Positions 45,236 to 54,409 of a DNA stretch of 64,000 nt are shown one piece after another. Under the pieces are notes generated by a model. That model made no database searches and was not told the DNA's origin. It saw only the letters and a program-made list of their open reading frames with translations. Position 1 is the stretch's first letter; every line of letters starts with the position of its first letter. The stretch covers positions 1 through 64,000 of the forward strand of contig JAGNKX010000016.1 in NCBI GenBank assembly GCA_017999915.1, read 5' to 3'. Source of the stretch: Spirochaetota bacterium. Its GTDB lineage: Bacteria; Spirochaetota; UBA4802; UBA5550. The position numbers and the translations under genes are program-made.

Positions 45236-45273
45236 AAAAGCATGTTGCCCGACTTGTAACGCAACATGCTTTT
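45236..45273 (-). terminator. Rho-independent terminator of HEAT-repeat gene
   Basis: The stem AAAAGCATGTTGC / GCAACATGCTTTT (13-bp arms, 12-base loop) is followed on the minus strand by further T-rich sequence (TATTTTAAG). It separates the HEAT gene from the exonuclease operon. Confidence 0.8.
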
Positions 45274-45388
45274 AAAGAGTGCGCTGCTATTTTGTGAGTG
45301 GAATTGTCTGATCACCATGTTCCCGGCCCCTTGATGCGAGCCAACAGGGCGGCTTCTTGTCTGGGACCAGGGCCGGAAATCCGCCCGG

Positions 45389-45859
45389 TTACTTCTTCGC
45401 CTTTGCTTCCAGCTTCACGAGGAGGTCCTGGATAAAGGGGTCCGAATCCTTCTCTTTCGCCTGCTTCAGCGGATCAAGGGACTTCTTCGATCCGATCCGG
45501 AGGACCGCCAGGATCGCCGCGTAGCGGACCTGGGCGCTCTCGTCATTGACAAGGACGTTGTTCAGGGCATCGGCGGCGCTCTCCTCGCCGATGAGGCCCA
45601 GGGATACGGCCGATTCCATCCGCACCATTTCCCGCTTGTCGGTCAGGAGATTGATAAGGCCCGGCACGGCGTCCTTTTCCTTTTTATCGCCGACAAACTG
45701 CGCCGCCTCGATGAGGGTCTTTTCGTCACCGCCGGATGACAGATCGGCTATATATTCTTTCGCTGTTTTTTCCGTTTTAGCTTCCTGTTTTGATTCCTGC
45801 GCCTGCACCATAACGCTCGCGGCGACTACGAACAGCATGATGGATATTAATCGTTTCAT
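45389..45859 (-). CDS. Secreted HEAT-repeat protein
   Basis: A 156-residue exported protein: signal peptide MKRLISIMLFVVAASVMVQAQ, then a Lys/Glu-rich linker and about three HEAT-type helical repeats (KDAVPGLINLLTDKREMVRM, ESAVSLGLIGEESAADALNN, QVRYAAILAVLRIGSKKSLD), ending in a Lys-rich tail. HEAT repeats bind partner proteins; the partner is unknown. ATG 45859 has CGGAGC ahead and opens the signal peptide. Confidence 0.8.
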   Translation of the reverse strand: MKRLISIMLFVVAASVMVQAQESKQEAKTEKTAKEYIADLSSGGDEKTLIEAAQFVGDKKEKDAVPGLINLLTDKREMVRMESAVSLGLIGEESAADALNNVLVNDESAQVRYAAILAVLRIGSKKSLDPLKQAKEKDSDPFIQDLLVKLEAKAKK

Positions 45860-46547
45860 GGCACGCTCCGTTAGTATTTTTGGATAATGGTGCATTATCG
45901 CCCTTTGAAAAATTATGTCAATAATTTTATACCGGGACAGGCCCGGTTTTTTAACCGCCTCGCCAGATCTTGCATCCCCTCTTCCCGCCTTACCAGCGTT
46001 CTGTGCAGGCTCTCTGTCGCCGCCACGCCCCGGCCCCTTCTCCGCTTGTATCCTCCCCCCCTATCCCCCCTCTCCGCAAAGCTTGCAATCCTCACCCCCG
46101 GCTGCCGAGCGCTCTTTGGACATCCTGTCCGCGTTGGGAGCGGTCAGGATGACCACCTGCAGACGCGGGACAGGATGTCCCGAATGCGTCTGCCACTGCG
46201 ACATCCTTTCGGGAGCCTCTCCATGAAATGGAGAGGGGAGAATAGAATAAATTCATTATCTCGGAAGCCCTCTCCTTTTCAAGGAGGCAGCAGCTTGTAC
46301 TTCCATGTACGCTGCTGCATGCGCGACATCCTGTCGCTTAGGGCGCACGGAGTGCCGGTGAGGTCATATATGGCCTGGGGGGGGGTGAATTGTATAAAAA
46401 TACCCGGATTTATACAAATTTTCTTTACAGGTTTTGACTGATAATTATAGGCTGTCAGAAAATCACCTTGCGCGGTTTGTTTCACCGTCACCTGAAAAAG
46501 GTCAAAGACACCGGGAACGCCGCCAGAGAAGGAAACGGCAGATTATC
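45860..46547. other. Spacer filled with decayed dispersed repeats
   Basis: No gene is supported. Positions 46114-46128 and 46155-46171 form an inverted pair of GGACATCCTGTCC-type words, which recur singly near 46197 and 46328. 46256-46282 is a fragment of the CCCTCTCC repeat, and 46219-46241 holds a CCTCTCCAT / ATGGAGAGG hairpin. Forward frames through this DNA are shadows. Confidence 0.5.
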
Positions 46548-47999
46548 ATGAGCAGATTAGACGACCATAGCGAAGACCTAAATAACGAAAACTTTGAGCA
46601 GATGCTTGAACAGTCCATGAACCGGAGGGACGACTTCGACATCGGCGCAAAGGTCGAGGGAAAAGTCGTTTTTATCACCGGCGAACTTGCCTTCATCGAC
46701 ATATCCGGCAAGAGCGAGGCCGTTATCGGCATTGAAGAATTCAGGAACGACGACGGGTCTCTCTCGGTCCAGGTCGGGGACACCCTCCAGGCCTACGTGG
46801 TGTCCCGGACCGGAGGTGAGATACATCTCACCAGCAGCCTCGGCAGGGGCGGCATCAACCCGGGCCTCATGCAGATGGCCTACCGGGAATCAATACCGGT
46901 ACACGGGACCGTCACAGACACCGTCAAGGGCGGGTACTCGGTATCGGTCGGCGGGATAAAATGCTTCTGCCCCGTATCGCAGATCGACACGAGGAACCCG
47001 TCGGACCCCAAGTCGATGGTCAACAGGGCCTTTCTTTTTAAAATAATCGAGTACAAGGAAAAGGGAAGGAACATAATCGTATCGCGCAGCGCCCTCCTGG
47101 AAGAGCAGCGGAAGGCGACCCAGGACAGCCTGAAGCAGACCCTGAAACCGGGGGACCGCATAACCGGGACCATATCCGGCGTCCGCGATTTCGGCGTCTT
47201 CGTCGACATCGGCGGCGTGGAAGCGCTGGTCCCCAAATCGGAGCTTACCTGGAGCCGGTATGCTGACACCTCCGCGTACCGGCCCGGCGTGAAGATCGAC
47301 GCCGTCGTCAAGTCGATCGACTGGGACAACAAGCGGCTGACCCTGAGCGTCAAGGACCTTTCCCCCGAGCCGTGGGAGCACATCGACAGGTATGAGACGG
47401 GACAGACCGTTTCCGGCGTCGTGGTCAACATCATCAAGAATGGCGCCTTCATGGAGCTCGAGCCGGGGCTGGACGGCTTCATACACGTATCGCGCATGAA
47501 CTTCCTGAAAAAGATAAATCGCCCGGACGAGGTGGTTTCCATAGGAGATCACGTGAATGCCCGGATCGTCAGCATCAACAACGGGGAGAAGAAGATTTCC
47601 CTTGAGCTGGTGCCCAACGAGCCGAACCCCTGGGAAGGGGACGGCAAGGACATCGCCGATTCCGTCCAGGAGGTCACGATTGAGGACGTCAAGCCCGCCG
47701 GTCTCAACGTGCGGCTGGCCAACGGAATGCTGGGATTCATTCCACGCGGCGAGCTGAACACGAAAATTGAATCCGAGATCCAGAAAAAATACGCCGAGGG
47801 CGGCACCCTGCAGGCGGCGGTGCTCCGCATCGAGCAGAACAACCGGAAGCTGATCCTGAGCGAACGGGAGGCCCTTAAGGCGGAAGAGCGCTCGGACTAC
47901 GAAAAATTCATCAAGAAGGATTCATCGCCCCAATCTACATCTCTCGGATCGCTGTTGAAAAACAAGTTTGACGATATACAGAAAAAGATGGACAAATAA
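46548..47999 (+). CDS. Ribosomal protein S1-like protein with five S1 domains
   Basis: A 483-residue RNA-binding protein made of five S1/OB domains: starts near 24 (GAKVEGKVVFITGELAFIDI), 111 (VHGTVTDTVKGGYSVSV), 198 (GDRITGTISGVRDFGVFVDI), 284 (GQTVSGVVVNIIKNGAFMEL) and a shorter fifth near 374 (VKPAGLNVRLANGMLGFIP). Classical S1 has six domains and about 557 residues, so this is a shorter version; it probably assists translation initiation or RNA binding. An AAGGAAA ribosome site is about 17 bases ahead of ATG 46548, which is far; an upstream in-frame ATG would add 38 residues of repeat-derived sequence. Confidence 0.88.
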   Translation: MSRLDDHSEDLNNENFEQMLEQSMNRRDDFDIGAKVEGKVVFITGELAFIDISGKSEAVIGIEEFRNDDGSLSVQVGDTLQAYVVSRTGGEIHLTSSLGRGGINPGLMQMAYRESIPVHGTVTDTVKGGYSVSVGGIKCFCPVSQIDTRNPSDPKSMVNRAFLFKIIEYKEKGRNIIVSRSALLEEQRKATQDSLKQTLKPGDRITGTISGVRDFGVFVDIGGVEALVPKSELTWSRYADTSAYRPGVKIDAVVKSIDWDNKRLTLSVKDLSPEPWEHIDRYETGQTVSGVVVNIIKNGAFMELEPGLDGFIHVSRMNFLKKINRPDEVVSIGDHVNARIVSINNGEKKISLELVPNEPNPWEGDGKDIADSVQEVTIEDVKPAGLNVRLANGMLGFIPRGELNTKIESEIQKKYAEGGTLQAAVLRIEQNNRKLILSEREALKAEERSDYEKFIKKDSSPQSTSLGSLLKNKFDDIQKKMDK

Positions 48000-48008
48000 C
48001 ACGCCGCG

Positions 48009-48037
48009 GGGACAGGCCGTGACGGTGTCCCCGCATC
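48009..48037 (+). terminator. Hairpin after S1-like gene
   Basis: A nine-base stem GCGGGGACA / TGTCCCCGC with an 11-base loop follows the S1 gene. No T-run is present, so termination is likely weak. Confidence 0.4.
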
Positions 48038-48053
48038 GTCATGCAGAATCCCG

Positions 48054-48401
48054 ATGATAAAACTCAAGAACGGACATGTTGTCACCTACCAGAAGGACTT
48101 TGACGCCTTCTTTCAGGACCTGCTGGAATCGATGGTCCGTGAGTCCCGCCGCGCGGCCGCCGGGCGGGGCAAGCCGGCCGACGACCAGGCGAAAAACGAG
48201 GTCTTTCTTAAAGAGCTCATGGACAACTGTATCTTCGTGACACACCAGCTTTTCGACCTGGCCAAGGATAAAGAGGAGTTTTCCCGTTTCATGGTGACCG
48301 GTTTCATTTTCAACAGCATCATCTGCAGCCTTCCGGTCCTGGAAAACGAGATCGCCGGGGAGCAGCCGCCGGAGGATGAGGGCGAGGGACAGGTGCACTA
48401 A
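48054..48401 (+). CDS. Hypothetical protein
   Basis: A 115-residue acidic protein, largely helical by composition, with no family recognised. Features: an N-terminal beta-like start (MIKLKNGHVVTYQKDF), a central basic patch (RESRRAAAGRGKP), a possible hydrophobic helix pair (FMVTGFIFNSIICSLPVLENE) and an acidic end (PEDEGEGQ). It follows the S1-like gene by 54 bases on the same strand and converges on the ParB-like gene. Confidence 0.6.
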   Translation: MIKLKNGHVVTYQKDFDAFFQDLLESMVRESRRAAAGRGKPADDQAKNEVFLKELMDNCIFVTHQLFDLAKDKEEFSRFMVTGFIFNSIICSLPVLENEIAGEQPPEDEGEGQVH

Positions 48402-48430
48402 CTGCGGGTTTAAACCCGGTGCTAATGCAG

Positions 48431-49369
48431 TTACAAAAGCTCCAGCAGATCCTTCAGCTTCGACAGATCCGCTTCATCAATTCTCTTCCGTACCGACGCC
48501 GGATCATCCTTTCTTTCAAGGCTTACGGTCACATCAATACGGTCCCCTTCAAAATAAGGCGGGTAATCGACGCCGATGCCGCGCGCCGCGAAATACCGGA
48601 CAACATCATCGGCCCGTTTTCGGGAGGAGGAATAGTCGGGATAGCGCGCCTCGCGGATGAGGCGGTACAGGTGATCCTCCCACTGTTTCCTGTCGATCGA
48701 TCCGTCAGGCCGGATCCCCTTTACGAAATCGATGTTACCGTCCCGCGTCATCATGTCGGTGAGCATATCCACGATGAACCTGAAGATGTTCACCCGCAGC
48801 GGCGCATAGGAGATCCAGTCCGCAAGCGCCCCCTGGGCTGCCCGGGGAAGCCGCGCCAGGTCCCGTATGATCCTGAACTGGATGTCCCGGCAGTCCAGGT
48901 AGTCCCCGAGGACCGCCGGGAGCTCCCCCACCGGTTCCGCGAGGGTGTTGTCACGGGTGAATTCATCGGGGAGGCGCAGGCCCTGTTTGGCAATGCGGTC
49001 AAGGCGCCCGGGATCCATTGCCATCCCTTTCAGGATGGCATGGGCCCGCAGCCTGCCGATGGGCCCAACCTCGTTACGGAGGCACTTGAGGAGGACGCGC
49101 CCGGCATACGGCTCCGGGTCGACGGCCGGCACCGCCATTACCTCCGCTGTTTCCGCACCGGCCTCCCGGAGCGCCCGGAGGCGGTTAAAACCGAAGACCA
49201 GTTTATAGGGACCATCACCATCAATGACCAGGGGCGGGTCCAGCACGCCGAATTCTCGGATCGATGAGCGCAGGGTGTCGTCGATCCGGTTCCTGCTGAT
49301 CCTGTAGTAACGGTCTTCGAAATCGATCGCTGCGAGGGAAATTTTTTTCAGTTTACCGTGTGTGTTCAT
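48431..49369 (-). CDS. ParB-like domain protein
   Basis: A 312-residue protein whose first 90 residues match a ParB/Spo0J N-terminal domain: EFGVLDPPLVIDGDGPYKLV and FGFNRLRALREAGAETAEV. The FGFNRLRA block replaces the GERRxRA motif of CTP-binding ParB, so CTP switching is uncertain. The rest is helical (LPDEFTRDNTLAEPVGELPA, RDIQFRIIRDLARLPRAAQG) with a helix-turn-helix-like middle, and a charged C-terminus. It follows the TPR-Mrr protein by 13 bases and no ParA lies next to it, so it is an orphan. A regulatory or DNA-tethering job for its partner is a guess. Confidence 0.8.
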   Translation of the reverse strand: MNTHGKLKKISLAAIDFEDRYYRISRNRIDDTLRSSIREFGVLDPPLVIDGDGPYKLVFGFNRLRALREAGAETAEVMAVPAVDPEPYAGRVLLKCLRNEVGPIGRLRAHAILKGMAMDPGRLDRIAKQGLRLPDEFTRDNTLAEPVGELPAVLGDYLDCRDIQFRIIRDLARLPRAAQGALADWISYAPLRVNIFRFIVDMLTDMMTRDGNIDFVKGIRPDGSIDRKQWEDHLYRLIREARYPDYSSSRKRADDVVRYFAARGIGVDYPPYFEGDRIDVTVSLERKDDPASVRKRIDEADLSKLKDLLELL

Positions 49370-49382
49370 AAAGAAAATCGCG

Positions 49383-50963
49383 TCACAGCAGTCCGTCCAG
49401 CAGGGTGCCCAATTCCTCGGGGAGCACGACCCTGACCTTGGGGAGGCGCTCCGTGGCGGTCACGCCCGCATTGGTGAGATCGCTGGTGGTGACGAAAATG
49501 CCCTGCTTGACCTTGGCGTCGTTCACGGCCTGGGCCAGGTTCCGGAGAGGAATCTCGCCGATCCGCAGATCCTTCCACCTTCTCACCCAGACAAGGGTCT
49601 TGTCCTTGGTCGCGAGGTTGATCGCCATGAAATCGACGCCGTCCGGCTCCCGGTAGGTGGGGAGTATCTCGTCCACCCGGAAGCCCATCCTCGCCACCGC
49701 CCTGTTCGCTATGATCCTGAAGCTCTCCACGTCCAGCTTTATGAAGGTGCTGATATTGTCAGCCGCCTCGCCCGATGCCTCGTCCCTGTCGAGCGGCTGC
49801 CCATCGTCACGGGCCGCATCGGCCCGCGCGGCGGAGGAGAGGACGCCGTCAAGGTCCACCACCAGCTCCGACTTGAGGCCGCATATCTTCCACAGAAAAT
49901 CAACCGGAAAGGCGTCGCGCAGCCAGTCGGCGGAATGATCGATGACCGAACCCTCCCCCTCGCCCGCTCCGGGCTTCGTGACGGCGTCCATCTCCCTGCG
50001 CAGCTTCGTGGTAAGGAACTGGACGTTCATGAAGCCCCGGTCAAGCTGGTAGAGCTGGTTCCAGTAATCATAGGCGAGCTCGGTCATCTCCGCGTGGAGC
50101 GCGGCAAAGCCGAGATCGTAGAGGATAATGGCCTCCTCGTCCTTCATGTCGTTGGCGCGGACATACTCCAGGAGCGATTCCAAAACCTTCACCGCCTCCG
50201 CCGGGCGCTTCGCCTGCACGCAGAGCAGCGCGTAGAGCCTCCTCGCCACCAGGAGGGCGCTTTCGTCCTTGCTGGTATCGATGATCATCTTGGCGTAATT
50301 CAGGGCCGTCTTGTAGTCGCGCTTTCTCTGCAGCGCGAAAGCCATGGCGAGATTTGCGATATCCGAATGGGGATCTATGGCGAGGGCTTCCTTGAAATAC
50401 TCTCCAGGCTCGCTTGTCTTCTGGCTCTGGTAGCTCGCGATGCCGGCGCCGAAGAATATCTCGAAGCTCTTCTTGTCTAATTTAACGAGGCGCTCGAAGA
50501 GGCGAAGCGCCTGCTCGAAATATTCCTGGCCGAGGAGAATGAACGCCGCGTGATAGAGCGCCTCCTCGTCTCCGGGATAATCCATCAGCACGTCGTAGAA
50601 GTTGGTGAAGGCCTTCAGCACGTCATCTCGGACAAGATACGACTCCGCGAGCTTGCGCTCGACGGCGGCCTTCGGCACCTGTGAATTGTACTTGCCTATC
50701 CTCCTGACCTCCTCGAGGTGAAGCACTCCCTCGTCGATATCGTTCCGGTCGAAATATATCTTCGCGAGGTTCCAGTGCACCAGGAAATCATTGGGGTCAT
50801 TGTCGAGGATCTTCCTGAACTCGACTATGGCCTCGTCCTTCATGTTCTGATTGAGGTAGCCCATTGCGCGGTTATAGGGATTCAGGCGGGGGGCCAGGAC
50901 ATAGATATACAGCAGGGTCAGGCCCAGTATGACCGCCATGGCTATCAATGCGGGTACCAGCAT
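49383..50963 (-). CDS. Membrane-anchored TPR protein with degenerate Mrr-like domain (paralogue B)
   Basis: A 526-residue protein: membrane helix (about 4-24), then tetratricopeptide repeats (about 32-330) such as AIVEFRKILDNDPNDFLVHW, a linker, and a restriction-endonuclease-like Mrr domain (about 415-526). The Mrr core is recognisable in ANRAVARMGFRVDEILPTYR, DGVDFMAINL and GIFVTTSDLTNAGV, but the QxK part of the nuclease motif is replaced by VWVRRW, so cleavage is doubtful. It is paralogous to the gene at 56674, sharing the start, TPR, a GKY motif and the Mrr tail. The ParB-like gene follows after 13 bases. Confidence 0.8.
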   Translation of the reverse strand: MLVPALIAMAVILGLTLLYIYVLAPRLNPYNRAMGYLNQNMKDEAIVEFRKILDNDPNDFLVHWNLAKIYFDRNDIDEGVLHLEEVRRIGKYNSQVPKAAVERKLAESYLVRDDVLKAFTNFYDVLMDYPGDEEALYHAAFILLGQEYFEQALRLFERLVKLDKKSFEIFFGAGIASYQSQKTSEPGEYFKEALAIDPHSDIANLAMAFALQRKRDYKTALNYAKMIIDTSKDESALLVARRLYALLCVQAKRPAEAVKVLESLLEYVRANDMKDEEAIILYDLGFAALHAEMTELAYDYWNQLYQLDRGFMNVQFLTTKLRREMDAVTKPGAGEGEGSVIDHSADWLRDAFPVDFLWKICGLKSELVVDLDGVLSSAARADAARDDGQPLDRDEASGEAADNISTFIKLDVESFRIIANRAVARMGFRVDEILPTYREPDGVDFMAINLATKDKTLVWVRRWKDLRIGEIPLRNLAQAVNDAKVKQGIFVTTSDLTNAGVTATERLPKVRVVLPEELGTLLDGLL

Positions 50964-51078
50964 ATCCTCTTCCTACGGGAATTCCCGCGCCGGGACATCG
51001 GGGCGGTAGGGAAATCGACCACGGCCGCATCAGTCCGGACGCGCTTTCGGGCACTGGCCGACGGGGACGCACAATGCC

Positions 51079-53304
51079 CTATTTACGTATAAATCGGACG
51101 ATTGAGGGCCAACCATTAATAATAAAGGAGGTATCCTCCTCGCGCTTCAGGATAAAATCGTCTTCCAGCTTGATTTTCGTCTTGCAGGGCAGGTTTATCA
51201 TTATATCCGGCGGAACGAACTTGGGCAGCTTGTCAAAATGGACCTGTATCTCATTGACCGTTGACACCATCCGGAGCGATACCGGGCCGAACCGCGACGG
51301 CATATCGTCAATGGCGATCTCGTTGCCCGGCTCGAACCATTCCGGCCGCGGCTGCGGGAACAGGTCAAGGCGCTCCTGGTAGTCCACGAAGAGGGTGTTG
51401 CGGATGGCGGCGTACATAAAGACGCTCGCGGCCATCGACGCCCCGTCCCCCCAGCTGGCCCGGCCGTTTGACGGATTCATGAAGTCCGGGAGGGCATAGG
51501 TCTTTGCCCGGCTGGCCATGAGGTTTCTTATAATATCATGGGAGGCGGCGTCCTTCATCTGGATCAGGTTGTTTGCGGCGACAAGGGAGGCCGTGACATC
51601 GACGCCGAGGGATTTCACGAAGAGGGGCATGGCGCTGAAACAGGCGCGCATCCGGCCAAGGAGGCCCCTGAGGCGCTCCTCGGTGACTCCTTCTATCCTG
51701 AAGGGATACCCGGCGAACAGGTTATAGAGCATGAATTCGTTCTCCGGGAGGCCGTTGTCCCTATCGAAGGCGGCCGCCGTCACGATGGAGGCGATGCGGT
51801 CCGATTCCTTCTTGAACTTCAGCTCGTCGCCGAAGATGCCGAGGCACCGGGCCAGGTACGAGTACTGGGCCAGGGCGTGGGCCAGCACGATAAGGTCGAT
51901 GGGATGGTCCTCGGCGATAAAGTAAAAGGCCAGCGAATTCCGTCCGATGGCGCCGAATTTTTTCAACCTGCGCGAATAATCGTACAGGATGAAGGCTTTC
52001 TTCTTTATGAAATCGAAACGCGCCTGCACGAAATCGGTGTCGCGGACATGGATAAAATAATCGGTTATGGCGTTGATCATCGACGCCGCGTCGATGACGG
52101 TCTCAAAGGCTATGTTCTTTTCATCCGCGGAAAAGCTCTTTATGCAGAAATCGATGCAGCGAAGCGACTCCTGGAAGTAACCCATCCGGTTGCACCCGAA
52201 TATGACGGTAAAGGCGGTCCGGTAATCCATCGAGCCGTCCGCCCTGACCAGGCTTTTAAGCGAAAAATTCAGGAGGGCGATCTTCGATCCATAGAACCAG
52301 TTCTGCGCCTGCCTGTCGGGAACGGCCAGGTTAGCGCCGGTCCGAATCCTGGCGGAGGTGAAGGCGGTGAAATCCTGCCTCACTTTTTCGTAATCATACT
52401 TGCCGCCTTTCAGCTCCGCCCGCGAATCGATGGCGATCCTGAAGACGAAACGGTTATCCCCTTTGTTAAGGGAATATCCCACGGCCAGAGTGGCCATGCC
52501 GTAGGGCGACGCGCTGCGGGTCTGCCGGGATTCGCTCCCGGGATCGATGTCCCGGCACTCCTCCCCGCCTCCGGCCAGGATGAGATCAGGCCTCGCGCCG
52601 AAGCAGACCGATTTCCTGCCGTTGATTTCCAGGCACTGGAGGTCCCGCAGGTATTCTACCGACTCGAGGCCGCCGAGAGCGCTCTGGTCGTAAGGACGTA
52701 TGACGAACAGCACGGAGGCGTTCCTGCGCTCCTTGAGGCTGCACTCGGTTTCGATGACGGCCTCATCGGCCGTGGCGCGGGCGCCGTAGACTGTCTGGCG
52801 CAGCCTGCATACGTCGTTGTCCCATGTCGAATGAATGACGGCGTTCTTCGTGTCGCGCTCCTGCTTCACACGGTCCCATTCCACTGAGGGACGGAACAGG
52901 GAGGCCCCCTCGATGATCCACGTCTCCAGCGACCAGCGATCATAGGAGGGAGACATCATTCCCGCGGGATCCATGTAGAGGCCGTCGTCGGAGAGAAAGT
53001 TCGTAAAATAGAGCGAGTCCCTCATGGAGCAATTGACGAGCATGCAGGGAACAAAGGACGATGTGCCTCGGGAGGGGTCCGTGGCCGCGTTGATCCACGC
53101 GGGCCAACGGAAATTGGAAAACTTCTGGAATAGAGTGTAATTATTGAGTCCGGCAAGGTACACATCCCTGGAAACCAGATACTTTTCGTAGTCTATCGTA
53201 ACCTTGCTGGCACCGGCGAATTCGAAATACTTTCTGTCGCTTCTATTCTTCTTGATTGTCTGCAGTGGTCTCACGAGGGACCACTGTACCTTCCATGGTT
53301 TCAT
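51079..53304 (-). CDS. Six-hairpin-glycosidase-like protein of unknown function
   Basis: A 741-residue cytoplasmic-looking protein. No signal peptide is seen. The N-terminal half is beta-rich (TVYGARATADEAVIETECSL, FVIRPYDQSALGG); the middle and C-terminal half is helical (WFYGSKIALLNFSLKSLVRA, VIDAASMINAITDYFIHV) with an ordered alternation like an alpha/alpha toroid, and a final beta segment. It resembles bacterial glucoamylase or trehalase-like proteins in layout, but no catalytic motif can be fixed. Its start overlaps the stop of the STAS gene (ATGA), so it is translationally coupled to a signalling protein. Confidence 0.55.
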   Translation of the reverse strand: MKPWKVQWSLVRPLQTIKKNRSDRKYFEFAGASKVTIDYEKYLVSRDVYLAGLNNYTLFQKFSNFRWPAWINAATDPSRGTSSFVPCMLVNCSMRDSLYFTNFLSDDGLYMDPAGMMSPSYDRWSLETWIIEGASLFRPSVEWDRVKQERDTKNAVIHSTWDNDVCRLRQTVYGARATADEAVIETECSLKERRNASVLFVIRPYDQSALGGLESVEYLRDLQCLEINGRKSVCFGARPDLILAGGGEECRDIDPGSESRQTRSASPYGMATLAVGYSLNKGDNRFVFRIAIDSRAELKGGKYDYEKVRQDFTAFTSARIRTGANLAVPDRQAQNWFYGSKIALLNFSLKSLVRADGSMDYRTAFTVIFGCNRMGYFQESLRCIDFCIKSFSADEKNIAFETVIDAASMINAITDYFIHVRDTDFVQARFDFIKKKAFILYDYSRRLKKFGAIGRNSLAFYFIAEDHPIDLIVLAHALAQYSYLARCLGIFGDELKFKKESDRIASIVTAAAFDRDNGLPENEFMLYNLFAGYPFRIEGVTEERLRGLLGRMRACFSAMPLFVKSLGVDVTASLVAANNLIQMKDAASHDIIRNLMASRAKTYALPDFMNPSNGRASWGDGASMAASVFMYAAIRNTLFVDYQERLDLFPQPRPEWFEPGNEIAIDDMPSRFGPVSLRMVSTVNEIQVHFDKLPKFVPPDIMINLPCKTKIKLEDDFILKREEDTSFIINGWPSIVRFIRK

Positions 53305-53639
53305 TTAAAGGACTTCAGGGCTTCTTCCTCGGTATCGTATATATCGAACATGTCCATCAGCTCAACTACTTCGAAAATCTTCTTTACGGCATTGTTCATG
53401 TTGCAGAGCTTCAGCATCCTCTTCTGCTCCTTGAGTATCCTCATGGTCGAGACGAAAATCCGCAGGCCGGAGCTGCTCATATATTCGACGCTTTGCAGGT
53501 TCATGAGCAGATGCATTTCAGGTTCATTCTGGATGATTTTATTTATCTCCTTTTCGATTTCAGCAGAGAGGTGTACATCCAGCCTGCTTGCCAGGTAAAC
53601 AACGACTACGTTATCAACCCTTTTAATGTTTAGATTCAT
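53301..53639 (-). CDS. STAS domain anti-anti-sigma-like protein
   Basis: A 112-residue single STAS domain, resembling SpoIIAA or RsbV, which bind an anti-sigma factor when dephosphorylated. The switch Ser lies in the SVEYMSSSGLRIFVSTMRIL segment near 53-72, where the typical motif is DSSGL. ATG 53639 has GGGGAG seven bases ahead and gives the family N-terminus NLNIKRVDNVVVVYLASRLD. No anti-sigma kinase lies next to it. It is coupled to the 741-residue glycosidase-like protein. The 7TMR-DISM/SpoIIE phosphatase at 26.1 kb could act on such a protein, but no link is shown. Confidence 0.88.
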   Translation of the reverse strand: MNLNIKRVDNVVVVYLASRLDVHLSAEIEKEINKIIQNEPEMHLLMNLQSVEYMSSSGLRIFVSTMRILKEQKRMLKLCNMNNAVKKIFEVVELMDMFDIYDTEEEALKSFK

Positions 53640-53830
53640 ATGCATCTCCCCATCTTTATGATATTGATTTGCAATTCTATATATCCATAATATATTAATC
53701 AATAAAAATTCTAGAATTATGCTTTATTTATTAATGGCCCGTTATTCGCAAAAGTATCCACCCTGTGCGCCGCCATAGGGTCCCCCTGCCCATCCAGAGA
53801 CTGATGATGGGCATCATGGCGCATTCCAGG

Positions 53831-54409
53831 TTATTCCCGCCCCTCCTTGGCCTGCTTCCGTGTGATGATGAGGCTTATCGCGGTAAGAACAAACAGAATT
53901 GTGAAAATGATCCCGAGGGTGGTCATGACCAGGTGCCCCACCTGCCATGACACTGCCCCCTTGCCCGAATCGGCCGCTATCTCTATATTGATCGACTTCT
54001 GTGAATGCAGGAACAGGAATATCGACACGGCCGCTATGAATGAATAGATTAGACCATTGTAATATATGAGTCCCCGGTACCGCAGCGGATCAAAGAGGGG
54101 CATCACCATGGCTATGCCGCTGATAAAGAGCAATGCCGCGAGGATCCGGAACACGTAATAGAGGGGGGATATGATCTCGTCGTTGACGATCTGCTTCAGC
54201 CAGTCATCGGAAGAGAGATCGGCGCCCTCATCGGTCTTTTCGCCGCCCACGGATTCGCCGGCAGCCTCGACCGTTTTAACGTCAGAGCTTGAGGAAAACA
54301 GCTTGAACACGCGGTAGGGGGAGATAAAAAACGAGGATCCCACGATGATGTAGACAATGCCTGTCAGCAGCACCACTCCCTGAAGCACGTTGGTCGTTTT
54401 GGATCTCAT
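53831..54409 (-). CDS. Four-helix membrane protein of unknown function
   Basis: A 192-residue membrane protein with about four helices (near 10-30, 83-104, 115-135 and 157-183) and a soluble loop (about 36-75) rich in Ser, Asp and Glu. No family is recognised. It stands alone between the STAS gene and the NTE-like gene, about 190 bases from the former; whether it shares a transcript is unclear. Confidence 0.6.
   Translation of the reverse strand: MRSKTTNVLQGVVLLTGIVYIIVGSSFFISPYRVFKLFSSSSDVKTVEAAGESVGGEKTDEGADLSSDDWLKQIVNDEIISPLYYVFRILAALLFISGIAMVMPLFDPLRYRGLIYYNGLIYSFIAAVSIFLFLHSQKSINIEIAADSGKGAVSWQVGHLVMTTLGIIFTILFVLTAISLIITRKQAKEGRE

Noticed and set aside
45887-46441. 184-residue forward frame in the spacer before the S1-like gene
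   Set aside because: Runs through decayed dispersed repeats and has no ribosome site or domain.
51538-52887. 449-residue forward frame opposite the glycosidase-like gene
   Set aside because: Antisense shadow with biased composition; the minus-strand gene has a start coupled to STAS.
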